64,000 nucleotides of DNA. Origin: Mycteria americana (lineage: Eukaryota > Chordata > Aves > Ciconiiformes > Ciconiidae). Location of the stretch: assembly GCF_035582795.1 (NCBI RefSeq), contig NC_134367.1:108486062-108550061 (forward strand), in the 5' to 3' direction. Shown here one piece after another: positions 38,301 through 47,700 of this stretch (its first letter is position 1; each line of letters opens with the position of its first letter). The notes beneath the pieces were generated by a model that made no database searches, was not told the origin of the DNA, and saw only the letters and a program-made list of their open reading frames with translations. The translations under genes were made by a program, and so were the position numbers.

Positions 38301-38679
38301 GGGATTATGGATGGGATGGATGGGAAACTAAAGTACGTATCCAATAAGATGCAGCGAAATGGACGCCAGTCTTTTGTATTTTGTGCTGAGACACACGAAC
38401 GTGGTACATGGACAAGTGAGAAGAACTGACACTGGTGAAGGGCTTTAAGAAAACTGACTGACTTACCTTCTTGTAGGCACACAGGTTTATCACTTGGTTT
38501 CCAGCTCAGGGAGCCATTAAAGTGTCTCACACAAAGTTTTTTTGAAGTACCATTAAGCCTGTATCCTTCTTGGCAATGAAATCGGACTACCACACTTTCA
38601 AAGAAGACACCTGCACTGGGTGTCTTGTATCCATGTTCAGGAGCTCCAGGATCAGCACATGCATGTAGGTCATCAAACC
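8327..38679 (-). CDS. SUSD4: SUSD4, sushi domain-containing protein 4 (seven exons, 5' coding exon missing)
   Basis: Seen: seven minus-strand exons with AG acceptors, GT donors and matching phases join into an uninterrupted 441-residue reading frame. In order it has four sushi (CCP) modules, a short stalk, one membrane span, and a cytoplasmic tail of about 150 residues ending MEEDP-stop. Coding parts are 38467-38679, 30850-31023, 27138-27326, 12253-12444, 11631-11775, 9609-9991 and 8327-8355. Known: this domain order and the near-invariant anchor and tail match vertebrate SUSD4, which is 490 residues in human; the missing piece would be about 49 residues of N-terminus with the signal peptide. 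Mammalian SUSD4 is reported to inhibit complement activation and, in Purkinje cells, to promote activity-dependent loss of GluA2 AMPA receptors with NEDD4-type ubiquitin ligases. Inferred: an intact single-copy orthologue, since there are no frameshifts or stops. Human neighbours such as TLR5 or CAPN8 were not recognised here. Confidence 0.96.
8356..9608 (-). other. SUSD4: SUSD4 intron before the last coding exon
   Basis: The intron is 1253 bases, with donor GTGAGT at the 9608 side and acceptor ...ccctag at the 8356 side. No repeat or RNA gene recognised. Confidence 0.9.
9609..9991 (-). CDS. SUSD4: SUSD4 exon: cytoplasmic tail
   Basis: The exon is 383 bases and is the largest coding block in the window. 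The acceptor is ...tttgacgtag before AGGCAACC, so the split arginine (AG+A) gives [14 protein letters not shown]. The donor is GCAGATG|GTGAGT. Visible motifs in order are [48 protein letters not shown] and [17 protein letters not shown] fits the PPxY consensus for WW domains of NEDD4-family ubiquitin ligases and LPSY fits the related LPxY form. The acidic, Ser/Thr-rich middle is the least conserved part. The open frame runs past the donor into the intron, but the conserved residues stop at IDIAD and resume in the next exon. Confidence 0.96.
9992..11630 (-). other. SUSD4: SUSD4 intron between anchor and tail exons
   Basis: The intron is 1639 bases. It contains a TA/TG/CA-rich alternating stretch at about 10720-10800. 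Its donor (GTTTGT) is non-consensus after position 2. Nothing else recognised. Confidence 0.9.
11631..11775 (-). CDS. SUSD4: SUSD4 exon: stalk, membrane span and juxtamembrane segment
   Basis: The exon is 145 bases, entering in phase 1 and leaving in phase 2. The acceptor follows ...ttgttacag; the donor is CCAAG|GTTTGT, another weak donor. It encodes a stalk [15 protein letters not shown], a single hydrophobic span [19 protein letters not shown], and a basic stop-transfer side [13 protein letters not shown]. By the usual positive-inside rule this makes a type I protein with the sushi modules outside. From memory the stretch from ETLLTTWK through RMFQTKFK is essentially identical to mammalian SUSD4, unusual constancy for a membrane anchor. 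Confidence 0.96.
11776..12252 (-). other. SUSD4: SUSD4 intron between sushi 4 and anchor exons
   Basis: At 477 bases this is the shortest intron of the gene. Donor GTAAGG, acceptor ...ttgttacag. No further feature seen. Confidence 0.9.
12253..12444 (-). CDS. SUSD4: SUSD4 exon: sushi module 4
   Basis: The exon is 192 bases, phase 1-1. The acceptor is ...ttgcccaag before TTTGTCC; the donor is AAAACAG|GTAAGG. It encodes [20 protein letters not shown], then [35 protein letters not shown] and the residues VKT. It has six cysteines rather than four: the extra pair in ICHPRPC is characteristic of this module in SUSD4 and probably forms an additional local disulfide. This is the module next to the membrane. 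It is separated from module 3 by the largest complete intron in the window (about 14.7 kb). Confidence 0.96.
12445..27137 (-). other. SUSD4: SUSD4 intron between sushi 3 and sushi 4 exons
   Basis: The intron is 14,693 bases, mostly AT-rich single-copy-looking DNA. It has a T-run near 23630-23645, an A-run near 26058-26071 and a pyrimidine-rich plus strand at about 22840-23120. I recognise no CR1 copy, tRNA, microRNA-like hairpin or additional sushi exon. Confidence 0.85.
27138..27326 (-). CDS. SUSD4: SUSD4 exon: sushi module 3
   Basis: The exon is 189 bases, phase 1-1. The acceptor is a clean polypyrimidine stretch ending ...aatttgcag; the donor is GTGGAAG|GTAAAT. It encodes [15 protein letters not shown], then [25 protein letters not shown] and the closing IWSDSPPRC with its tryptophan. 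NIS is a potential N-glycosylation site. The four cysteines are the complete set for one module. The last complete codons read CLDVE, and the final G is completed by TT in the next exon, so the linker to module 4 is CLDVE-VCPLPP. Confidence 0.95.
27327..30849 (-). other. SUSD4: SUSD4 intron between sushi 2 and sushi 3 exons
   Basis: The intron is 3523 bases. It contains a compositionally distinct block, richer in C and CpG, at about 29540-29970 that may be an old inserted repeat. Otherwise unremarkable. Confidence 0.85.
30850..31023 (-). CDS. SUSD4: SUSD4 exon: sushi module 2
   Basis: The exon is 174 bases, phase 1-1, and too short and stop-bounded to stand out as an open frame. It starts after ...tcacag and reads D(split)[17 protein letters not shown], then a module with cysteines in IISC, VSIC and PIC, and the tryptophan in DDGTWDNLP. 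The sequon NKT is a potential N-glycosylation site. The donor is TGTCAAG|GTTTAG, a weak match to the GTRAGT consensus. The codon split with the previous exon (G + AT = Asp) and with the next (G + GT = Gly) both give the residues expected in SUSD4, so the boundaries are secure. Confidence 0.95.
32871..32889. repeat. TC dinucleotide microsatellite
   Basis: About nine and a half uninterrupted TC units in the intron between sushi 1 and 2. Confidence 0.9.
36231..36253. repeat. 23-base palindrome with single-base centre
   Basis: taataatacct (36231-36241), centre g, and aggtattatta (36243-36253) are exact reverse complements. The centre is too small for a hairpin loop without losing some pairs, so it is better viewed as a duplex palindrome. 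Confidence 0.9.
37048..37077. repeat. perfect 12-bp inverted repeat, 6-base loop
   Basis: agctgtcgtctc (37048-37059) is followed by the loop agtgca and its exact reverse complement gagacgacagct (37066-37077). It lies in the SUSD4 intron between sushi 1 and sushi 2 and contains two CpGs per strand arm pair in a CpG-poor setting. Confidence 0.9.
38251..38268. repeat. CA/CG alternating microsatellite
   Basis: Alternating cacacgcgcgcacacaca, a potential Z-DNA-forming run, about 200 bases downstream of the sushi 1 donor site. Confidence 0.85.
38467..38679 (-). CDS. SUSD4: SUSD4 exon: end of N-terminal region and sushi module 1
   Basis: The exon is 213 bases, phase 1 at both ends. The acceptor reads ...catag before GGTTTGATG; the donor is GAAG|GTAAGT. 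It encodes [11 protein letters not shown] followed by a sushi module. Its four cysteines sit in ACADPG, FHCQEG, KKLC and KPVC, with the conserved tryptophan in LSWKPSDK. Two N-glycosylation sequons are visible, NGT (in RLNGTSKK) and NGS (in HFNGSLSW). The upstream reading frame runs open into the intron for about 33 codons, but it has no signal peptide and is not conserved-looking, so the acceptor at 38680-38682 is the better boundary. This is the most 5' SUSD4 exon I can identify. Confidence 0.96.
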
Positions 38680-41600
38680 CTATGTCAGACAAAGATACAA
38701 TCAAACTGTGTTCATTTACTCCTCGTGCAGCCGTAGTCATGCTTTTTCTAGGTTTTTCTATTTGACATTTAATTTTCATGGGCGCCTCACATCATACCTT
38801 CATGATCACTAGCAACCCTACTTGGGTACCGGGTACTCCAGACTTGGGAGAGGACCAACCTCGAGCTACAGCAGAAATACTCAGGTGACAGAAATACTCC
38901 CGTCTTGTCGTTGCAGCTACGGAGGAAGCAAAGTCAACCACACTCCTCAGTAGCTGACCTGTATAAAAATAAAGCACTTGACCCAACCTACCTGTGGGGA
39001 TTGCACAGTAATGTATCTGTAATTACTCTTGGGGACTATGGGATTTTGGAGGTCTGGTACAGGCACTGGAAAGAATAATAATGTGTCAGAAGCCGAGAGG
39101 AAGAGGAAATAAAGAAAAGGGCATGAAGCCTAAGTGCCATCCAAAGACATAGTAACTAAAACAGAAGATGAGCTGCTAGGTACGTGAGATTATGAGCTGG
39201 GAGGGAGCTCTACCACAGGGAAAAGGGACACTCGTTGCGTCCCTTTCGGACGTATGTGATGCCCCATCACGTTGGCTTGGTGGCCCTACCAAATTCTTAA
39301 AACGCTGTTATGGGAGTGCTGTATTACTGTGTTGACGCCAGAAGGGAGCTTGTAAGGCCCTTTACTTCCACAAAATTAACTGTAAAATAACAAACAAAAA
39401 CCCAACAGTTGCAATCATAAAATGTGACTGTTTATCACTTTATCAAACTCATTTCAATGTCATTTCCATAAACTGAAGCTTTTTTTTACTGCAAAGCAAC
39501 AAAGGTTTAGTGCAGCACTGAACAAGTACTGCATACTGAAAGAGCAAATAGCTTTGCAACAGGAACAGCAGGGGGGCAATTAATGCCGGTGGGAGGGATG
39601 CCTGGAAAATTTTAAAATCATCGCATTGTAGCTTTAATGTTTTGAGTTGAAAAGAATAGTAGCAGAGAGCCTCAGCGACTTCCTGCATGATAAGCACGAA
39701 GTGCCTCCGTGGTACAGTCAGAGAGAAGGAAGATATTACAGTAGAAGACTTCTCAAAATAAATCTCCGTTTCCCGAGGCCAAATCGTTCCCTCCACCGAA
39801 GGGCTCGGTGTGATGCTGTGGCAGCCAAAGGGAGAGCATTGAAGGTGGTAAAGGGCTTTTTGCATTTGAACACTGAATTTCTCCCTTCACTCCCCTGGTT
39901 GAAGGCTGCCAGCGGAGAACAGAAGCAGCACGCGCCGAGCCACTGCGTTGTACGCCTCATCCCCTGCCTCCGCTAGCAGAGGCAGCGCACGCCGCGGGGA
40001 CACCAGAGAGGATTGCCTTTTCCTGACTCCGTACGTGGCTGATTGTATGTGAGCCCGGGTCGCTGTGCTGAACTCCCCCACCAAGCTACAATTTCCAAGA
40101 GGTGACCTGATGGCCAGAACCCAGCCCGAATAACTACGTGCCACGTGTGCCAGAGAGAGCCATTGCCTCCACCCAGCCTCTGCCCCTCTGCAATGCTCCG
40201 ATACCCAGGGCACTTCACCTAAAGAGATTTCACTGCTGTCCCCTCTTTGCACTGCTGAAGCAGCACAAGAGCAGCAGAGCATCTGCTCTTACGCAGTTTT
40301 ACACCTCCGTCCAGTGAAGTTTATTGTGAGAACTGAAGGGTCAGTGCAGTAGCCAAGCCAAACACATCTCTCAACTTCATGCCCGCTCATCTGCCACGTG
40401 GCTCAAGACCGCCAGTGCAAATTGCCCAAGACTCTCTATCATTTGCTAACATGACGAACAAGGAGAAATACAGTCATTATGTTCACGGGATTACACACTG
40501 TAGGCAATACTTAATAATAGAGAAGGGCTGTCCATTTTTACTGGAGATTAAAAAGAAGCTTCTTATGCTTCAGGCAGCAAACCCACATCCTTCAATAAAG
40601 TCAGTGATGATCTTAATTATTTGCCATTAAACTGAGGGATAACATGACATTTAGCTCAATTTTGTTACTTTCGTAATCTCAGAATTTGCAGTCAGGCAAG
40701 CAATATTATAATCCACCTTGAAATACGTGTCCTTTCTTACTAGCCGCATCAGGGAAAAGTACACAACTGCCTACTACTATGCCTCTGCAACAACAGAAAA
40801 AAGAAAGGTGCTGAGGTCACACACAATTTGCCTGGTAAAAAAATGGTAAAACTCACTTCTCAGTTTTCATTAAGTCAAATATGCAAAGTTACAGATTTTG
40901 GGACCGTCAGCACAAAACCCAACATAGAAAGCAAGAATGGTTTTTTCCCTGGTGCAGCCTAATTCTGCGACCCTGCTGCCACTTTTCTGGTGACCTTTCA
41001 CAAGCAAAGATTTTCATTCCTCCTAGGGATCGTTTTGCAGTATGTTGGTCTCTTAGGTTCTTTTTCTCGCGCGCGGTTTGTGAGCAGACAAACCTATCCC
41101 CAGGGGGAATTCCCAAGAAGGAACTGGAACACGAATGGAAAAATTGAATTATGTACTCTCTAGTTTCTACAAAGCCAGGAGCCAGCTGTTGTTCAGCTAC
41201 TGAATAAGAGATGACACACGGAATCGGCACAGGACCACTGCTTCCATGCAGCACTTCCATTGCTTGTTCCTGAAGCAAGGAAGAAGGAAAAAGCCTCAGG
41301 GAATAGCCAGTTAGGCAGATTACACATGCAATACGGTAACTTCTCATGGCAAGATCGTAAAGGCAAAGCAAACAAAACCCCAGCCCCATCTTTTCTCCGT
41401 AGATATCAACAGTAGACTTGGCCCAAATCTTAGTCCTACTAAAATCAGTGGAAGTCACTTGTATGGCAAGCTTCTTTTTGCAGATATATGATCCAGGCAC
41501 AAAGCAGTGAAGCCAGCAGTGATGCCACCTCCTCCCGTGCTCTGGCTGAGAAGGAGGCAAGGACGTGTGCGAGGGAGGTACGGCGAGGCTGGCCGCTGTG

Positions 41601-41703
41601 CTGAGGGTCTCCTAGTGCACAGACGGCACCGCAGGTGTTTTGAAGGGGCCATTACAATCTAGAGAAGCCAGGAACTACTCTGATTTTCACCAGGGTTGCT
41701 CCT

Positions 41704-41728
41704 CTCTGCACACAAGAGGTGTGCAGAG
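41704..41728. repeat. perfect 10-bp inverted repeat, 5-base loop
   Basis: ctctgcacac (41704-41713), loop aagag, and gtgtgcagag (41719-41728) are exact reverse complements, in the presumed first intron. Confidence 0.9.
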
Positions 41729-43199
41729 TATTTCAACAGCTTATTTAGCTGAGAGCTAAGTCCATCAGTCTTTTCCAATTTAAGTATGAAACTTCTGGTA
41801 CAATATTCAAGAACAACAATGCTGAAACATCCTTGTGAATTGCCATCTTCCAGTTGTCCTTAACGATATCAGATTTGGACCCTTTACATAATAATCCTTC
41901 TCATATAATCTCACCTAGTTAAGCTCTGCCCTATCAAAAATAAGTAAATGCATGTCTTCAATGAAATACAGCTTGGTAAATTAAGTCCTTTTTTCTCAGG
42001 ATCTTTAGTTTCTTTCCTTTTTCAAAGCTATGAATTTAAGAACAGCTACTCAAAGTTGTGATATAGTATTTTTATAATGGCAGGAGTAATCTCACATTAT
42101 AGACGGGACATCTTTTGCTTTGGTCCCTTTAGAACCTGATGAAACCAGCCCAAACAGTTTTCAGCCAGAGCCACAGGATAAGTCTTTGGAAAGAACCATA
42201 AAAGTTACATAAATGGGAAAGCAAATCTTTTGGTTATAATAGAAAGGTGTTATCCTGCAGGAAAGAGTATATCAAATAAGATAAAAAATAACTTAGAACT
42301 ACAATGGATTCTGTTTCTTTATAAACCCTTCAATGAGTCTTTGGGGAAAAGAATGAAATTTTACTTTGACTACTGGACTTTTTCTCATGGTTACAAAGAG
42401 GGAAGGGTGAATCATCAGCACCTACTAGTAAAAATTATACAACACACTTCTCAAATAAAGCAGTAAATTTTCATGTTGCCTGTATAGTAAAAATTTAGTA
42501 AGGTCAGCAGCCATCATCATAATCAACACTGCATCACTAGCAACAATTTTATGGGATGCTGTTGTATGGCTTTGAATCCCTAAAGTAAAGACTACACAAT
42601 TACTGCTGGAACTGACTATTTCAGTAATCAAAATAGCTCAATATTTAGTCTAAGTTGCAGACTTTCTGTATCATGGCACCTTTAAGGGATGTTGTGTAAA
42701 ACATAATGAACAATAATACCTTCTGATAAGGTTAATGAGTACATAAGGTCATCATCACCAGTAAAACATGCAGTTGATACAGAATATATTTTGGCTGTAG
42801 CATTTACCATATTTCTACTGTTGGACCAACAGAAGGTCATCAGAAAATAGCAATGCTCTTAACTGGGATAAAACACAAGCAGTTTATATGGGTTCCTATT
42901 TTACCTAAATTACTTGGTATTGTCAGCTGGATAAAAATAATGTCAAATTAATCAGAAGACTGAAAAATAAGCAATGCCCTCCTTGGGGTGTAAAATGAAC
43001 CACTATAATTCACTTGAATGGACTGTATTTTTAGAATTCTGCATTGTATGTTCTCAAACATATAATGATTCATCTCGTCCCCTGATGAAAAGCTTGAAAT
43101 ATCAGAAGCCAGGGGAAAATTACATATTCGTGATGACAAGAAATCATGATAGCCACAACTGAACTTCAGACATGCCTGACAAAAGGCAGAAGGAAGAAT

Positions 43200-43292
43200 C
43201 CCTCAGCTCTTCCCGTCACTCTCTATTTCTCCACACCTTTTTCTCAGTTTCCTCTTTTGCTTTCCTTGTTTCCCTCTTCCCTCACCTCCGTA
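43200..43292. repeat. polypyrimidine tract (plus strand)
   Basis: About 90 bases composed almost wholly of C and T on the plus strand, for example ctttttctcagtttcctctt. A second, shorter version of the type of tract at 44580-44795. Confidence 0.75.
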
Positions 43293-44579
43293 TCTTACAG
43301 CTCCTTGTAAATTCATGGTGCTGGCGAGGTGATGTCTAATCCAGATCTGATGGACTTCTCTGCCTCTAAAACTGCTATATAGCGTTTCGCTGACACACGG
43401 CTGATGCACGTTAGCTCAGAAAAGGCTGCACTCATTCTTGGACAGAGACATCACTCTCATTCCAGCGTGTTTCATACACACAGTGAAGGAAAAGTGACAT
43501 ATAATGTGTAATAATGTTAAAGATTTTGTATCTGATTTTGTACACGTATAGAGTATTTTCAGTACTTGTCTTCGGTAGGATGGAGAATGGGCTTCTCGTA
43601 CAGCTGCACCTGCATTTGGGTTCACTAAATCAGCAAGTCCTTTCCATCTCAGTCGGTGGTAGCGGGAGGCAGAGGCTTTGCAGCCTGTGGCAGGACCCGG
43701 CTGCCTGCATGCACATTTTATAAGGAGTCTGTAAACTCTGCAGGAGCAGGTTATCTTAGGCCAGCTCTCAGTAAAAAGCCATATTGGGACTAAATCAGAA
43801 GGGCCACAAGTGCAAACATGCTGAGGGCTTGCTTGTCTTGTACAAAGGAAAAGTCATTTTCGTCCCTTTAAGAGTTTCTGCCCTGTTTCTGTGAAAGCCA
43901 CGCAGGCACAGCATTTTGTGCCTTTGGCTGTTTATGCTTCCTCACCGTTGATGACGTTAATTGAACTATCCACATACCCCTGTAACAAGAAAAGGAAGGA
44001 TGTGCTTCGATTAGCATCTAGCCTTGGGAAGTGAAATGAAATTATAAACCTGTGATTTCATTAGTGAAATGCCTGCTAAAATCTAAACTCTCTTTAATCC
44101 CTTAAGGGTCACTAATGCTTCAGCTTCCCTGAGACTTCAGCAGCTTTCTAAAACCCTGCTCTGTTTAAGATGTGAATCACAACCTCCCTCGCTATCCTCG
44201 CAGAACGTACTCCCAACTCCAGCGCTGTTGGATATCCCTCCTCACCTGGCTGAGCCTTATCCAGGGCAGCCTAACAAACCACGGGAAGAAAGGGAAAAGT
44301 TCAAATTACTTTGTAGGAGAAACAGAACAGCAAATAAGACCTCCATGGGGTGGGTGCTTTGCTTAAGCCACAAGCTGATCTATAAAATCAAGAACACCAT
44401 TAAGCTTCATTCTCCTTCATATAACCCGAGTGTCATAGCAGAAAAATTAGAAAATCAGTGTGTAATGCAGTTCACGAGCACCAAAACCACCCGTCTGCAA
44501 CAAAAATGAACGTGCAAGCCCTGCACGAAGGGCAACAGGCTCCAAGAGAGGCAACTGATCATTCAAAAGGCTGAAAGCT

Positions 44580-44795
44580 TGCCTCATTTGCAATTCCCCA
44601 TTTTTCTTATCTTTCCATTTCATGTCCTCTTCTCCCCCAACCCTGGCCTCCCCCCTGTCTTCTCCATCCTCCTGCACCCCAACCCCCCCCAAGCCAACTC
44701 ACCACCTGCCCGTGCACCCTCCTATTCAGAACTCCACGCTCCCAAATCTTGCCCACCACCATGCTCACCACCTCTCTTTCTCCTCTTCTCAATGT
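44580..44795. repeat. long polypyrimidine-rich tract (plus strand)
   Basis: For about 215 bases the plus strand is dominated by C and T, with runs such as aaccccccccaag near 44682-44694 and several cctcctcc-like segments. The minus strand is correspondingly G/A-rich. It breaks into ORFs on both strands that are low complexity. Confidence 0.75.
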
Positions 44796-47700
44796 GCGCT
44801 TGGAAAGGAGCAGTCACTCAGAGATGCTCCTAAGAGCGACGGTCAGCTCAGCCTTAAAATCCCTACTCAGGCGTGACAAGTCCCTGGGCATTTCTGTGCT
44901 AAATCAAACTGGCATCTCCCTGGAATGCCTACGGATTGCTGCTCCCTCCGGAGCGGGCACAGGGGAGAGACTGCGAGGAGCCATACGCAGGACAAAGCAC
45001 CCACGGAAGGCAAAAGGGGTCTTCCAGGAGCCACGCTGGAGCTGCTCCAGCCTGAGAACCTCAGCAGGGAGAAAGGGGGAAGAGCCACAGTGTCAGCAGG
45101 GCAGGTTCAAGGGCCCTGCGTAGATGATTGCAGATGTAGCGACAGCATCCTTATTTCAGGGGTCATGCCTCCAATTAGTTACTCCAATTACTGCTCAACA
45201 CTCAGGGATGATAGCACACACCAGCTGGTGCTTGACCAGTGTCATACAGCAGGGAACAAGCTGAGTTTTCTACCCATGGAGGTGATCACCATTTTTCATT
45301 TTGAATGTGAACCTTGATACGGGATTCTTTTATTGCCTTGACATCAGGCTAACGCATGAGGAAAAACCACTTAAAATTGCTGGAAAAGGAAGATGGTTTA
45401 GAATACAATCAGCGAAGCACTTCAGTAAACCCACAGCAAACTAAAAAGATGCATTTGTTTCTTCTCAAAAATCAGTTTCTTCTAATTAACATCTTAAACA
45501 GCGCAGGCCTGTCCCTTTAATCATAACTTCTTGCAATTAATATAGCTATGTCGTCTTTGTAAATAAGCTATTTCATTTATAATGCAAGAAGCATTTGTTG
45601 TTTCCAGCCTTTTGTAATCCAACAAGTCTGACTGCATAATTTATGAACCCTTATGAAATGTCATATGCTACTGGGTGATCCTCTGAACCTCCCATCCTTT
45701 AAATGAAAAACAAAAGGCAGAAAGTAAATCTGCTGGTGGTTCTGCTGACAGAGCTCCGTTCTTCTATGTTTTTATTACAAAAAGTTACCGTGGCTATCCT
45801 GGGGTATGATTCAGGGTGGATAAAAGCCAATTTGTCACACAAGGAATCCCACAACGTCCTCCCAGTTCCTAAACATTTAAACTGGATATTTAGGTTTTGA
45901 ACAAAGCCATTGAAAATGATAACATTTGCATGCTGAGGCCTAAATTGAAGACAGTTCAAACCAAGCATTAGGCAGAAATAACTAAAACCTGAAGCCAGAG
46001 TTTGTTCAGCTTTCTTCAAACAGAAGGTGAATATTTTCTTCATTTCCATTTATTCAGCTAGTTCAGTTTAATGACTAGTTCTATTCAAGCTGCAAACTCT
46101 ACCAGGAATTAAAAAAGTATAAAACTAGGTTTTCCTTTTCTATTCTGTGAAAAAGAAGCAGGTGAGAATGAATGACTTCTTCAGTTTCCTTGTTACAGAT
46201 AATGTTCCCCATTTCTAAGTGAATTTTAAATATAAAATGTGCATAAATAAGTTTATTTTATGCATATTTATTATACTTAAGGTAATTTTAACTACTTTAA
46301 AATGGTTCTTCTTTAAAATGGTAGTTCCACGTTTCTTATCTGAAGCCTGAGTATCTATGAATTCTAATTGCAGACAAACACGCTTTGACACAGATGATGG
46401 GTTTTTGAAACAATCTAATTAAAAAATAATCAAATGACATCTTTTACCATAAAAAAACCGGGGATGCAGTAAATGTACATTAAGCTTTATATATGCTTCA
46501 ACAAATGGGCACATACCTAACACATCCTCCTATTCCTTATGCTGATAAGGCACTGTAATAAAGATTATATTTGCCAACATCTGCTGGTTGACTGGTGACC
46601 CATAAGAATCATCAGAAGGAATTAAATATGTACGAATCCAAAAAAGAAAATATTAATATAACACTTATGCCAAGATTTCCTTTTTACTGATTTAAGTGAA
46701 TAAATGAGCTCATTACTTTGATTTAAATCAACCAACCCCACTTATATTTTCATCCTCATGTGTAACATTTTATATATTATATGTCTAAGGATTTCATTAG
46801 AGTTGCAATATTGTCGACGTGGGAATCCAGCCTTAGGTCACTAAACAGGATTAATAACGACACAGAAAGCTACTAATAAAAAAGTGCCAAATAAAATAAA
46901 ACTATACTCCCATAATTTCAAGAATGTTATGGGCCTGCTGTGTTTTTAAAAAGCAGTATCTAAGTATTGTTGTTTATCTGTCCCATATTTTTAGCACTCT
47001 GGAAAAAATTAATTACCGTTACCAACAGTTAGTTTAAACATTTTTAGTCTAGACAGGCATCCCTTAGGAAATATAGCAAAAAAACATAAAAAATGAACCA
47101 TGAGCTAGTTACTATAGTAATATTTCTCCTAGGCCAATAGCATATAATATTATTCATCATAGCAAATCCAAAGTAATGAAATGTCACACTGTTCAGCAGA
47201 GATCCTTGTTTCTATAAGGTGCAGGAATCAAATACTCAGAGGTATGAGTTGGGGTTTGATATTTATGCTCTAATCAACTACAGACTTCTCTAGATACTGC
47301 TATATTTTTACTGCACACAACAGTATGGTAATCCAACAATTCTGCTTTTCAGCTGTGCTATAGAAATTAATTTTATACTTTCCCAAGAACAGGCAGAGTT
47401 GGATATAGGAACAATCAGGATTAATGTGTGAATATTGTAATATTAAACTTTTAAATAAAGTGCACCCTAGAGAAGACTGAGAGACAAGTGATTTAAAAAG
47501 CTGGTACATACGTAACGCAGGAGAGCAGACAGACATTGTTTCCATCCTTTGCACTTGATTCCTTATCACAAATCCTCTGATGCTTCTGGATACTCTGACA
47601 GCTCTTATGCCCGACAGTGATTTTTCTCTATATGCACCTACCCGTGAAACTGTGACCTTTCCTCTTAGATGGGGAGGGACCTCATCGCAGCCATTCATTT

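Larger units (their letters stand above)
31024..38466 (-). other. SUSD4: SUSD4 intron between sushi 1 and sushi 2 exons
   Basis: The intron is 7443 bases. Visible contents are a TC dinucleotide run (32871-32889), a CCCA run (37380-37394), a CA/CG alternating run (38251-38268) and two strong inverted repeats (36231-36253 and 37048-37077). No coding exon recognised inside. Confidence 0.85.

Noticed and set aside
38395-38420. A Met-Tyr-His sequence on the minus strand, resembling the start of mammalian SUSD4
   Set aside because: It lies downstream of the sushi 1 exon in transcript order, and the residues that follow do not match a signal peptide. Coincidence.
40907-41560. 217-codon minus-strand open frame
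   Set aside because: No recognisable domain, no signal peptide and no evident splice partners. Residue use is not protein-like, and part of the stretch resembles a repeat-type phrase (41419-41438). Probably chance.
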